DNA of 64,000 nt from Camarhynchus parvulus. Lineage: Eukaryota > Chordata > Aves > Passeriformes > Thraupidae. The stretch is taken from contig NC_044600.1 in NCBI RefSeq assembly GCF_901933205.1, positions 8,160,501 through 8,224,500 on the forward strand, given 5' to 3'. A program made the position numbers and the translations under genes. Of this stretch, positions 34,033 to 46,476 are shown in pieces (the first letter of the stretch is position 1; each line of letters begins with the position of its first letter). The notes under the pieces were generated by a model. That model did not search any database. It saw only the letters and a list, made by a program, of their open reading frames with translations, and had not been told where the DNA came from.

Positions 34033-37000
34033 GGACTCGGCTCGGCCCGCGGCCCCACGGGAACAGGGCACGGGCCGTGCCCGCGGTGCGGAGCCGGCAG
34101 CAGCCGCTCGGCCAGCCCGGCCCGCAGGCACATCACATCCTCCGCAGCCTCGCTGCCCCTCGGAGCCGCCTCTCCCCGGGAACTGGGACCGCAGGGAGAA
34201 CACGCAGTAGTGTAGCAGGCTGGAAGGACTTGTGGATATTCTCGGGCCTCGTGTTTAGAGACAAATATCAGTGGAAATGCACATTTCTGAGATGAAGTCC
34301 TTAAACATTCTCAAGGGATGTTCAGGGCGCTGTCCCCTCGCAGAGAGCAAGCAAAGGGGCAGAAATTCTCAATCAGTACTTCCACAGTTGCAGACATAAA
34401 ATCAAGACAAAGTGGTTGAAGTGCCTTTGGTGCCTGTTAGCACACCAGGAGGGCTGCAATGCCAGCAGCGAGGGGCAGTGTTGTAATAAAGGCGTTTGGC
34501 AATTTCCTTGAAAGAAGTGCTGATGTATCACTCAGCTTCAAAGTATTCTTGTACAACAGCCCACGTTGGGTACATTATCGCTAATGTGACCCTGAGTTTG
34601 TGCTCTCTGCCTGCCTGCAGGCCAGCATTTGGAGGCTCTGCTAAAGAGTTGAGGCCAATCACTGCATTAAAGTGTAAGTTTGTAAGAACTAAACATGCAA
34701 TGCAGCAGAAATCTACACACAGCAACAGCCCAGCCCCCTGCTCTCCCATGGGCAGCATTTAGAAAATTCTGGCCCTCATGTCACCTTTGTCAACGCTAAG
34801 CCAGAGCTTTGCTCCCCATTTGAGCCTTCCTGCCTTACATAAATACATCATTAGCCTTTTTGCTTGTGTTATTTCTCACAATCCCTATTTAACTCTTCTC
34901 TCTAACCTTCAGGCTGTCCTTTGTCTCCTGCCACTTTCCACTTCCTTCCTGCCTCCCAATGAGAACGGGTGTGAAACTCCTGACTGCTGTCTACCCAACG
35001 CCCTCTCTCCATCTCAGATCCTTGGCTGAAATTTATCCTGCCTGCCTTGCTCACCTCTGATGAGTGCTCCAACTTGAGGATCAATTTCCACTTGACAAAG
35101 CTCTATCCCAAAATGAGAAGTATTAAAGTGTTTAGAAGTATAACATGGCTTGTAGTATTTTTGCAGGCAGGCCTCACTATCCCTGCTTTGTGCCTTTACC
35201 AACACTGCCTTCCCCTGCAGCCTGCTGGGAGCTCCTGTGGGTGCTCCAGCCCCCTCACACCCCTGCAGGCAGGGCTCTGAGCAGTTCTTCCCTTGCTGCT
35301 GAGGAAGGCAGAGCATCATTTCCCCACCAAGGCCTTGCAGGTCCAGCAGAAGCCACAGCTGCTTTTGCCACTGACACTCACAGCAGATCTGTCGAGGCTG
35401 CAAATGCCACCAGCACAAGGGTACTTTACACAGTAGAACCAGATTGACAAGGCCTGATTTCTTCACCAGCTTGCTGACTGGTTCTGCAGACACAGAAATG
35501 TGCTCCAGGTGTCCCCCATGGCCTCGTGCCCTGCTCCTGGCAAACCCTCCCACAGCCCTGACCAAACAGGGCTTGTGCTGCTGTGACCTGTGAGCCACCT
35601 CTCCACCTCGCTCTTCTGCAGGAAGCTCTGTGGCAGAGTAACTCCCAGGAATCAGAAATTCCATGCATTAGTGCAATTGTTAATAAACCCACATTCATCT
35701 TCCCAGTAATAAAAAATGAACAGGTTCCCTTAACAATAAATTCAATTTTTAAAAATACCAAACAATCAAAGCATAACAAACACAAGAGACAATTAAATGC
35801 TATCTGTACAGCTTTCCTCTCCAACAACCACATTCAAAACCCTGAAGCCAACTTCAGCAACCAGAGACCCAAACATAAAATCCTTTCAAATGTCTATGTG
35901 CATGCAAAGGATGTTTTGTATTAAAAGGGAAGTGCAAGAATGAAGGGGAAAGAACTTCCTTTGTTTCAGCAAAGGAAATGCCATTGTACCCCAGAAGTCC
36001 TGGGCTAATTCTGAGCTCTTCTGTCATCATCCTAACACAGATTTGGGTCCACAACAATCCTACCAAGAGTAATTGCCCCTGCCAGATGTGACACTCAGTG
36101 AAGGAAGAGAGTGTTTAAAGCTGAGGCTCAAATTGACGCGCTGGCTTGTTTCCTCTAGCTTTGTTTACATTGGGTCTTAGCTACAGGTGTGAAACTGGCA
36201 GAGAAATAAACAAGATAACTCATAAGATAACAAGATTTCTGGTCTACAGGAAATAAACAGCTTCTTAAACTGGGGGTTTGGCCTGAGAAAGACAAACTGA
36301 CTCTTTGCAGCATTTCTCTGTTCTCTGAGCTGTAAATTCAGAAAAATTATCATTCAGAAAATCTCCAACACACATGAACATTTTATTGAAACACTCAACC
36401 AGATGGTGCTCAGGGAATGGACATCCCTGCCACTCCCATTGCTGCGGGGACAGCCAGGCTCAGCAGCCCATGCCACATCTGTGACTCCAGAGCCAACCCT
36501 CTGCATTTATTTCCCAGCATTTTCAGGATACAAATCCAACGTGAAGCTCAGAAACCCCAAAGCTCAAGTCAGGCTCCCTGCTATAGAGGGAGGAGACAAA
36601 TCCCTCCTCAAGCTTCTGGGCTCCCCTGCTCCCACCTTCCTGCTGCAGAGCCATGCCAGTGTGCCAGCCTCGCCCAGGGCTCCTGGCTGCAGCAGCTCCC
36701 CAGCACGGGCACCAGTGTCAGACAGGACCTCCAGGAACACCAGCTTTCCTTGGCCCTGGAACACTCCCTGGGAGATTGATTTTGCTGGAAGTTTTTGCCT
36801 TCTGTAAGGAACCGGTGTTATGCCCATGCCTGAGGCACTGATCAGACTGATGCTGACTCCAACACCAGCACTTTTCTCCCAGAATAAAAATACTTCACAA
36901 GATTCTCCATTACTTTTGTCTTTCATATGAACTAGAGATTTAAGACATCTCCTTAGTGCTTCTTTAGGGGACAACCCTTGGCTGGCTAAGGTTGCACATT

Positions 37001-38739
37001 AAAAGTCTTCAAAGCCTTGTGTGCAGCCTGGATGTGTCTGGGTGCTAGCTTGGTAGCAGTCACACCAGGAGCACTATTTCATGGCCACAGAAAAGCAGAG
37101 AATACTTTTATCAGGCCACACCTTGGAGAATACCAGGATAACTCAGTGCAGCTGATGCAAAATGCTTTTGGACTGCGAAGGGAAGGTTTGAGTTTCAGGC
37201 CATGGACATCCACTTACATTCCAATTTAGTTAAAAGATGCAAAAAATATGAACTACCAACACAATCCACTTCATATCTTCAGCATTCCTGGGACCCATCC
37301 CTACAGTGCCTGGAAATCACAGTAAAGTGTCATTGTTTTCAATGCATTGTTGGATTGTGCTCTGAATATTTCTCATGCTTTCTCCTATTCGAACTAAAGA
37401 AAATTCCCACTTCATTCCAAACACAGTAAGGCTGGGCCAGAAAGTCATATTTAAACCTGGATCTGTCTTCAGATTTCCACTTTGCAGAGACTGCTGCGTT
37501 AGGATCAAGAGACAGGGTTGCTATCCTGAGTAAACTGGAAATACCAGAGCTCCAGACAAACAAACCAAAGCAGTAATTTCCCGTACAGTACTCAGAAGCA
37601 CATACAGTAGTTTTCAGCTCTTTAAAAATTAAATAACTTTTTTCTGTTCCTGGCAAACATGCTAGTTCAGTTTCACAGGATATCCAAAATGAGACCAAGC
37701 AGCTTCCTTCCCAAAGGATTCCTGAGTGGACAGGCAAGCTGGAAAAAGTGCCTCTGACTACTGTAACCCCAGCCAGGATGTCCGCCTCATTTCCCAGGGC
37801 TAAAACTTAATGTATAGGTGTCCCACAAAACATACATTGCTCCAAATGCCGCTCTCTGGGACTTTTTCAGGAGTTTATTTTCTTCCCAGTGGTGCCCAGA
37901 GAAGGGAGCCTGTGCCAGGCTGCGCACACAGCTGGGGGAGCAGGAGGAGCCCTCTCCCTGCAGCGCCGATAACCCTGACCCAGCGCTGCACAGCATTGTT
38001 TCAGCTCAGCCCCTCGGGGTTTCTCAAGGAAACCAGTGCTGCCCTGGGGGTTCCAGCTTCCCTCCCGCCCAGCACAGAGCCCCGCTCTCCCTGCAAACAC
38101 CAGCCCTTCCAGGGAGAGCAGTCGTATCCTCTGCAAGGATGGTGCTTTGCACTCCTGCCTTTGCACTCTGTTCCAGCACCAGTTGAATCCTCAGCAGTGA
38201 TTTTATGCCATAATAAATTAATTATATAGATAACTGCTTCCCGGTGTGAAAGCTGTTTCTATTATTTTGTCTCTCCATGAGAATTTTTCCTACTCTGATT
38301 TTCTCTCCTTTCCTGTGTCACTGAATATTTCACTGTGGCTCTGCCTTATATCAGCATACCAAGTCAGTATCTGCTTGCTACAATGATACCAGTGCACAAA
38401 GGCTGGCTGGAAATTTTGCAAAATAAAGATAATTTACTGAAATAAATTGAACTCTCACGTTTTGTATAACTATTGTATCTTGCTGCTGTGCAGCCATCTG
38501 CCTTGGGAGAGGTTTTTCCCTTCCCTTCCATCTTCTGCAAATTTATTTCTTCATTCAAAATAAGAACACTTTGAAACACTTTGCAAGGAACAGTAGCTAT
38601 ATGTTACTAGGTCATCAGATCCCAATGGAGTTTATGAATACCATAATGAATTTCAGCCCAACATCTGTCTGCTCTCTGAAACAGATGCAATTATGGAAAA
38701 AAAATAGCTGCTGCCTCTTCACAGGCAGATCTCTCAGTT

Positions 38740-38804
38740 AAAAAAAAAACAACAAACAAAACAAAAACCAACAAAAACCCCCAAAAACAAAACACAAAGA
38801 AAAC
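38740..38804 (+). repeat. A-rich (CAAAA)-like low-complexity tract
   Basis: A run of nine or more A is followed by irregular AACAAACAAAACAAAAACC units. Similar A/C tracts occur near 24.69, 42.97 and 57.10 kb. They may be simple sequence or decayed poly(A) tails; nothing transposon-like precedes them. Confidence 0.7.
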
Positions 38805-39093
38805 TGCCAATGCACAGTTTAATCACTACCACATTAAATTTATCAGTCAAAATATCACATGGCAGACGGTCTTTTTCTGAAAGCAAGACAAGTTGTGGTA
38901 ACTCTGGCAGACAAGCAGGGGTTTTTTGACTTTAGAAAATCCTGCAGGCATGGCTTTGCCAACCAAACACTAACTCTGGATGACTCAGACCACGGTTCCC
39001 TTTTATCCAAACCACTGAAGTTTGGTGGTTGGCTAAAAAGGAACTGGTATCTGAATCACCCTTAGTTGGGAGGAATTGTCAGATTAAAGTCTT

Positions 39094-39117
39094 GGGCATG
39101 GGGTTTTGGGGGCAGGG
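39094..39117 (+). other. Canonical G-quadruplex motif
   Basis: The plus strand has four G-runs: GGG, CAT, GGGG, TTTT, GGGGG, CA, GGG. Loops of 3, 4 and 2 fit the standard G4 pattern. It lies in intergenic DNA about 5.7 kb upstream of the NRK start. Folding is inferred from pattern only. Confidence 0.7.
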
Positions 39118-40657
39118 TGTTGGTTTGGTTTCTGTTCCCTTCTTTCCCAAAAGAAAAAAAACCCAAAGATCAACAGCTTTAAATGTAGGGAGACCTTTCA
39201 TATCCAAAAAATTTTTTTCAAAAAATTAACTTTATCCTATCTTTTTTAACCATCTCAATGTTGTGTGTCAATTTGGGCACATTCTCAGTAAATTAAACAG
39301 ATTTTTTCAGTCCTGTTGCAAGCCTAACCTGTGCCTCAAAAAATTACACAATTTTAACCTTGCCTTAGCTACAAAAAAAGCCCAACTCATTGCTCAAGTC
39401 TCTCTTACACATCTGCATTTCCCAGGCCCTCTGCTTCTCCTTTTCTTAGAGGAGGGAAAAAAAAGCAAAAGAGGAACTGTAATTTATAAACCTCTATCCA
39501 GCCCTCTGGAACAAAACCTGCCCTCTGTGACCTATTAAACATCTTTGGGGAAGTCTCCTCTATTCTCGCTCCAACTTCCATTTAGTCCCAAGCTGCTTTT
39601 CATCTCGGTATTTTGCCAACTCTGACCATTTCAAACACACTTGGGTGCCCCAGTGCAGTGCCTGAGTGTTTTAAATTCTCCTCTTTTCCTCGAGGGAAAT
39701 GTATCCTGTGTTTGGGAGGCTGTCTAATTTGTGTGTGTGTGTCTTCTGGATGGGAAAGGCAAAGGGAAGCTCATTTAAGCACTGAGCAGCAGCGTCCTCT
39801 TCCAGCAGTAACTAATGAATAAGTCTTGCAGATCTGTGCCAGTCCTATCTAAACATTCTCTATCTTTGGATATTAATAACCTGCATGTAACTTCCAGCCA
39901 GGTTTCACTTGTGCCTGTAGCACCATGCTCAGCTGGAAAGAGCTCTCGTGGGGCTCTGTCAGCCTCTCTGCATTTGGGCAGAGCACTGAGTAGGTGCCCT
40001 CGCCTTGGTGCTGCTGCTGCACAGTGCGGCTGCCAGCTGAGACTGTAAACATTTTAAAAATTAAATCAGACAAGTTGTTTAGCGGTTTGGGAAGAATGGG
40101 AAGGCTCTGTACATCTGCCAGTCATTCACTGATATTTAGTCCTGGAAGTTCTGTGGGAAGGAAATGTGTTTGCACAGGTCTGAGACTGGGTGTATTCACT
40201 GCTTTGATTGATAACTTGGAAGCAACTGCTAAGTTAACCCATTGAAGCAATATTCACCTGAACAGCAGCTTGTGCCGGGCTATGTGCAAGCCCAGCCTGC
40301 ACACAGTGGGGTGAAAGCTGTGGCACAGACCCTCCTCCCTTTGCCTGGACACTGCCCAGAGCCCAGAGACACAAACTGTGTCAGATCTGAGGGAACACCT
40401 CAGTGCAATACTGTGGGACAGGGACTGATGGGATCAGCTCCATAAGCAAAGAAAAACAAGGGAAGGGACGTTCCCTCCAACACTGCTTTGTGAGGCTGCA
40501 GCTCCAGCATCTTTCTAGTAATGCACAGAGCAGAAATGAAGACTTGGATTCAGTTAAAGGAAGGGACACAAAAGTTAATACTGAGGCCAAAATGGTTTAA
40601 TGTGTCCACTTGGAATAGCTAAAGCTCTAACCTTAATAAAAACAGAAGTGACTTTTT

Positions 40658-40680
40658 TATTTTCTCCTAAGGAGAAAATA
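40658..40680. repeat. 23-bp palindrome
   Basis: TATTTTCTCCT, one central A, then AGGAGAAAATA: an exact 11-bp inverted repeat around a single base. It is intergenic. It could act as a dimeric binding site or be chance. Confidence 0.85.
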
Positions 40681-41829
40681 GTGGCATTGTAATCACGTGA
40701 GATATAATGAGAGCCAGTAGCTGAAGCAGAAACCAAACAACAAAAACAATAACCTCCTTCCAAAACGAAAAAAAAAACTTCAACAAAGTAGAAACAAAGG
40801 CACCACATGCTCCCAGACCTCCTGGTTTCCATTTCTCCCTTTCTGGTTCCTAGGGTGTGAAAGAGTGCTCAGAGCTCCCCAAATTAGAGCTGCTTTCAGC
40901 AGCCTCTCAGACAGCTCCACTAGTCCAAAGTCACTGGGGAGCCAGATGTCCTGGCCACAGCAGCCTCTGTGCCAGCCAGGAAACTGGCAGGAAACTCTCC
41001 TGTCCCCTCTGGAGGGCTGCTGGCTGCTGTGCAGGAGCCACGGCACAGCCAGGCCCTCAACTGCCACCCTACAGCACACTTGGGCTTCACTTTCCAGCAG
41101 GGAGATTTGGGGATTTAAACCAGCTTCCTTTTTCACAGCAGCTTAAGTTCTTTAAAGAGTTTAGCTCCATAAGCCAATTAAACATCTTTAAGTCCTTGAG
41201 CTCTGCTACCTTCCCCGAGCAGTTTGCATGCTTACATGGCTTTACAGGCTGAAAGCTGATTTCTCCCAGCCAGGACCTGAGCATCTTATGAGGTCACAGG
41301 CCAAGCAATCCCAGGCAGAGTCAGCAACTCTGGAATCCTCTGCAGGCCTCAGAGTGTTGCATCCCGTGGCCTCGATCCTGAGAGCAAATTCTTGCCGGTT
41401 TGGAAAAGGCCAACTCCACCTTTATCCCTTTGCTTTGCAGAAGCCCCAGCTCTAGGAATGGATGGCCCATGGGCTCATAAACTTTACACACTGAGAGTGG
41501 GAGCAGAGCAGTTATTATCCTCATTACACATCCCCTGTGGAGTGTAGGCAGACAGAACTGCTGTCATCCCCTCGGGTCCCATCCCAGTGCCTTATCTCCC
41601 CTTCCTGTCTTTTTTCCTTTGGATAGTTAACACTACAAGTAGGAGAACAGTAATACAGTCATTTGATATTTGAATATGAAAGCTTAGAACCAAGTCTCTG
41701 AAGTACTGCTCTAGGCTTTTTTCTTAGGGTTTCTTTCTATTTGTTTTTAAATGGACAAATCAGCAGCATCTCAATAGCCAGAAAACCACAACATAAAATT
41801 TTATGAGAAGCTATCACCAGCCCCTTTTA

Positions 41830-41920
41830 TTTCCTGTAAGACATCCTGCATAGCTAGATATATTTTTATATGTTTGTTTCCTGTAAGACATATCCTGCAT
41901 GGCTAGATACATTTATATAT
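41830..41920 (+). repeat. 47-bp tandem duplication, diverged
   Basis: TTTCCTGTAAGACATCCTGC... at 41830 is repeated from 41877 as TTTCCTGTAAGACATATCCT..., both continuing GCATxGCTAGATAxATTTxTATAT. The second copy has a 2-bp AT insertion and a few substitutions, so the event is not recent. It is intergenic. Confidence 0.88.
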
Positions 41921-44900
41921 AAAATATATGGATTTACATTATATATACGTTTAAAAAAAATCATTGTGTATCTCCTAAATGTTCTTTTAAGTCAGTTAAT
42001 AACCATATGTCATTATGTTGTCAGAATACAGTTTTAACTCCTTCAAAGAAAAACCAACATGCTGTAGTAGCAATATGATTCTGTAAACAGTTGTGGATTA
42101 ACATTCAGTGACCACTGACTCTTCTCTGTGATTAAAAATCCCCACCAGCTGCCCAATCTGCTTTTGTCAGTGAACTTGCTGTCATTTTATAGCAGTAAAT
42201 ATACAGTTTGCCCATGTACTTGAGGTCAGTCGTGCCTATGCCTGAAAAGGAACATTTCCATGAGTGTTGTGTGAAGGGCAAACCCAGAGCTCTGGAGCTG
42301 CTCAAGGTCACCCTTCTGTTTCTTCTGAAGCAGTGACAAATCATCCCAGAAGGATGTGACACTGAGGTGCAGCCCTGGACCCTGAAGCAGATGTGAGGGT
42401 GCTGGAATGGGCTGTCCCAGATGAGCATAAAGCACTTTGTGCTGCTCATTACCTGGACCCAGCTCACCAATGCCTCTGTGCACTTGGCCACCTGCAGCTG
42501 TCACTTGCAGATTGCAACTCACCCACACCCTGCTGTGCTGCAGCAGGCAGGACTGATGCCCCCTCCCCACCATGGCCCATCACACGTCCTCCAGAGCTTC
42601 CCAAACCCCGGGTTTGGGGCACCTCAGCTATGACTCAGTGGTTTTTGGGTGGTTTTGGCCACCCCAGCACTGCTCCCCTTGGCTTGGCTGTGCTGAGCCC
42701 TTTGGGACGCAGTGGGGGCTGTGTCCCAGCCTGGCTGTCCTGTGGGCTCCCCCATGTGCTCAGCACCTCCTCTGCTTTAACCTGTTCAGGCAGAGCAGAG
42801 TGCTCAGGCTGGCTGTGAGCAGCCATGCACACACTGGGGTGCTCACACTCTTCTCTGAGCCTCATGCTTTGTGCCATCTCCTGCTTTGAAGCAGCTGTAC
42901 CACTTCCATTCTTTTTCCCAGGTTTTTTTCTTTGATCAATATAAAAATAAAAATTTAAAACCAACAGAAAAAAAAAAACCCAACCAGAAAACTTTCAGTT
43001 TAACTCTGCAATACTTGAACCCTTTTGTTCTTTTTGCTGGATTTATGTCACCCCACAGAGATCAATTGTTTTCTTTCTTGTCCAGGCATGTCCTCCTGCT
43101 CAGGCTGATAATTTGTTCTACATGTGTGTGGCTGCATGGGTCTGGGTTTTCCCTTGACACTTTTGTGAACAGTGTGGCAAAGGTTGGTAGTGTTTATCCT
43201 CATTCCCTTTCTCCTTTTTCCTTATTTTGATTATTCTCCCATACCAATGCTGGCTGTTTCTCCAGCCATATTAATCCTCTTTCTGGCCACCTCCAATTTT
43301 CCAATGCATATGCTGGCATTAAATTGCCTGTTATCCTGTCCTAATTTCCATGTTACAACTGCTCAGAGGATAATAAAAATTTATCTATTATTTTTCTCTT
43401 TGCCTTTGTATTGTTTATTGTTCATCTGTACTGGGGGAGCCTGTGAGTCCTTTCATGGCTGTTATTTTTTCCACATGTCCAAGCTCAAACTGAGAATAAG
43501 AAAGCTTCCAGGGCTGATCCTTCCTTGGCCAGAATTTGTATTGCATTTTTATTTTTAACCTTTTGAGAGCATTTTCTGCAGTTTTGCCTTTCCAGCTCTG
43601 GGATAGGAACCTGAGGGTGGCAGGGGGGGCTCACAGGGGCCGTTTCTGGGGTGACTGCAGTCAGATGTGTGAGGCTCTTTGCAGAGCTCAGGCCAAGAGA
43701 AAGGTGAGTGAGACCTGCTTGCCCTTAAGGGCAGGAGGGACAATTGTGGGCTCTGTGACTTTTGTGGTCTTTTAGAGCACAGCTGACTTCTTCAGGGAAG
43801 ATTTGGTTGGTTTGTGTGGGAAGCTCACTTCTTAAAATTTGGTGCAGTACTTGATGTCCTACCCTGTAAAACTGGGGAAGGGGGTGAGTGTGGTTTTGTA
43901 CTGCAGCTGGCAATCTGACAATACCTCTGGTAACTTCCCTGCGTGTTAGAGGGAATCACAAGTTCTGCCAAGCCACATCACATTAACTAATCCAGTCACA
44001 AAAACACAGACCCTGGAACTCACAGGTCCTTTTTGTCCTCAGTAGAGACCATTGGACCAACTGAAGCCCAGTGCTCAGAGTTATTACAGTCTTCCTTTAA
44101 AGCCACCCAGATTAATGGAACAAATCCTCATTCAGAGAAATCAGGTACAGATCCCCAGTGACTCCACTGATTTGACTCTGGCTTTTGAGCAGTATAAATT
44201 ACAGCAGAATATCATTATTAATTTCAGCTGTCCCCTGTCCTGGCAAATTATCATTCATCTCCCCAAAAGGGTATCTCAGCTGAAGACCTTTATTTTATCA
44301 TCTTAGTGGAAAAAATCTGCACTGTTTCCTCCCTCCAAATTAGCAGTCTGTGATTTCCCTGAAGAAGTCTTTCTTAGATGTAGTGCTGATTAGTGCTTGA
44401 CTAACAGGCACCAGCACATTTTTTACCTTCCAACACACACCTGAAATCTCTCACCAGCTCCATGGCCGCCTGCTCAGGAGTTAGTCACTTCCTCCATGGC
44501 CTGTAGGGAAGACAGCAAAATTAAAGAAATGCTCAGTTCTAACAAATCTTGTTGTTGGTGTCCCACTGCTCACACGTACACTGAACTAATTTCATTCTGA
44601 AAGGAAAACACCCAGGCTGAGGCCAGGGCTGATCATTAAAGACTGATTTTTTGATGGTACCTGGTAAGCTTCTGAATGAGCCAAGCCCCATGAAATGTAA
44701 TTTCAAAGTGTCATAGTCAGCCTCACTGCCCAAGTGCTGCATTTCAAGGTGTCCAAGGAACTTTTCCCTTCCCAGAGCCAGGAATTGCTCATGTGGCTCA
44801 GTGCAAGGTACCAGGTAACCATGACAGTGTTTTGTCAGGGAAATGGTGTCAGTGCAGGGTGGCTGAGGGGATCAGCTGGGATACCCCAGCCCATGGTAAA

Positions 44901-45560
44901 CCTGGGGAAAAGCACAGAGGGCTGGGGCAGGGGAGGTCAGCCCAGGGGAAACTCCCCTTCCCAGGGGTGCCAGGCAAAGCTATGAGGACACACTGAGGCT
45001 GATGATTATGTGAGGTTGTTCTGCTCCAGCTGCTTTGGGAGAACACTGCTTCCACACCACAGCTTTTAAGTACTATTAAAGAAGGTAAAAACTGGCTGCA
45101 AGTGAAGCTGGCCCTGGCTAGGTGACCTGCTTACCTTCAGCCACTCTTACATTGCAGCTTTGCCTCCAGTGCTATTCCTGTGGCTTTTTGCTGGCTTTGG
45201 GGGAGTGAGTATTAGAAATCAGACCCACTCTGATTTAAAAGAGCTTCATTGAAATGCATCTTGTCCCGTGGAAGGGACAGTGACAGCTCCTGAAGCTCTG
45301 TGCCCTGGATGCTGGCCCCAGATGGGCATCCCTGTGCCACCCCTCCCTCTGTGCCCTTCTGCCTCTCCCACCTCAGCTTCTGTCACCCCCCTGCACAAAC
45401 CTCTGCACTTTCCCTGGCTCTCTTGGAGAGAATTGGTGCTTTACAGTCTTACTGTAAAACAACAAGAATCAGGCTTTTAAAATCAGGAAGAAGAGACTTC
45501 TGTGCTTTTGCTATAATCGCTCCATATGCTCCTCTGACAATTTCCATGACCTTATTTCTC

Positions 45561-45579
45561 AAAAAAAAAAAAAAAAAAA
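45561..45579 (+). repeat. A19 homopolymer tract
   Basis: Nineteen consecutive A residues, followed by GAAAAAGAC. There is no recognisable retroposed body upstream, so it is listed only as simple sequence. Confidence 0.9.
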
Positions 45580-46439
45580 GAAAAAGACAACTCCCATCAT
45601 CCCTCAACTCTCAGAAGAGCTCTCCATACAGTAAAGGAGAAGCAGATGCTGCCAGCTCTCTATCTGGATCTCCTCTTACACATGTTTAACCCTCAGGGTA
45701 CAGTGGATGCTGAGAATTACTCTTTCGTAACATTTGTTTGGCTGCCAGAAAGGAAAAATGATTAGCAGCTCAAAGGTTACATTGCTGTATTTTGCAAGAG
45801 AAGCCCTTGTCATGGGCTGCCTCTGTTTTGCTGGCTGTGGATGTGAGCTGTGACGCCCCTGGGGTTCTCTGCCCACTGGGCTGTGCTGCCCCAGCTCTCT
45901 GCCCCATCCCTGCACTGCTGCCCTGCAGGGCCTGTTTATCCTTTCTCCCCCCATGGGCAGCAGCACCCAGACATCACAAGGGGTGCCCAGACCATGGAGG
46001 GGTACCCCAGACCTAATGTCTCATCTCCCACTTAATCTGAATGACCATGCCCAGCTTTATTGGCACATAGAACACTTCCTGCTCTGTGCAATGCTATTCC
46101 CACACCCTCTCCCTAGACTTCAATATGTTAAAAACAAGTAAGATTATCCGTTTTTAAGATATAGTTAATGGTTTAAGAAAGAGATTTAAAGTAAATTGTC
46201 CAATTAATGACTATTGTTATTGTTTCCTTTATTAGCCCCTCATTAGCCTGTTTCCTGAGGGCAGAGCTGTTTGGACAGGATTTACCTCTCTTTGGACCCT
46301 GAGGAGCTGAGAAATTTGGTATAAATAGCTTTAGAAACCTTTTTGTGGTTTTTAGAGCAGGCTGCAATGATCACAAGATGCTGCTGCCATTGTATCTGAG
46401 CAGAGCCCCTGCCCTACACATCCCCAGCAGTGCCAGCGT

Positions 46440-46476
46440 GGGCAGTGGTGCTGGGCAGTGGTGTGGGCAGTGCTGG
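46440..46476 (+). repeat. 12-13 bp tandem repeat, three units
   Basis: GGGCAGTGGTGCT, GGGCAGTGGTGT and GGGCAGTGCTGG lie in tandem in an otherwise G/C-richer intergenic patch. This is a small minisatellite-like array. Confidence 0.8.

Noticed and set aside
33406..34203. Open frame of 265 codons with SIAGN/IPAS repeats, minus strand
   Set aside because: The repeat peptide is the 12-bp minisatellite read in frame; there is no domain and no splice or homology support.
35014..35664. 216-codon minus-strand open frame near the NRK promoter
   Set aside because: Cys/Gln/Leu-rich translation without domain; no conserved pattern recognised; no clear promoter or poly(A) arrangement.
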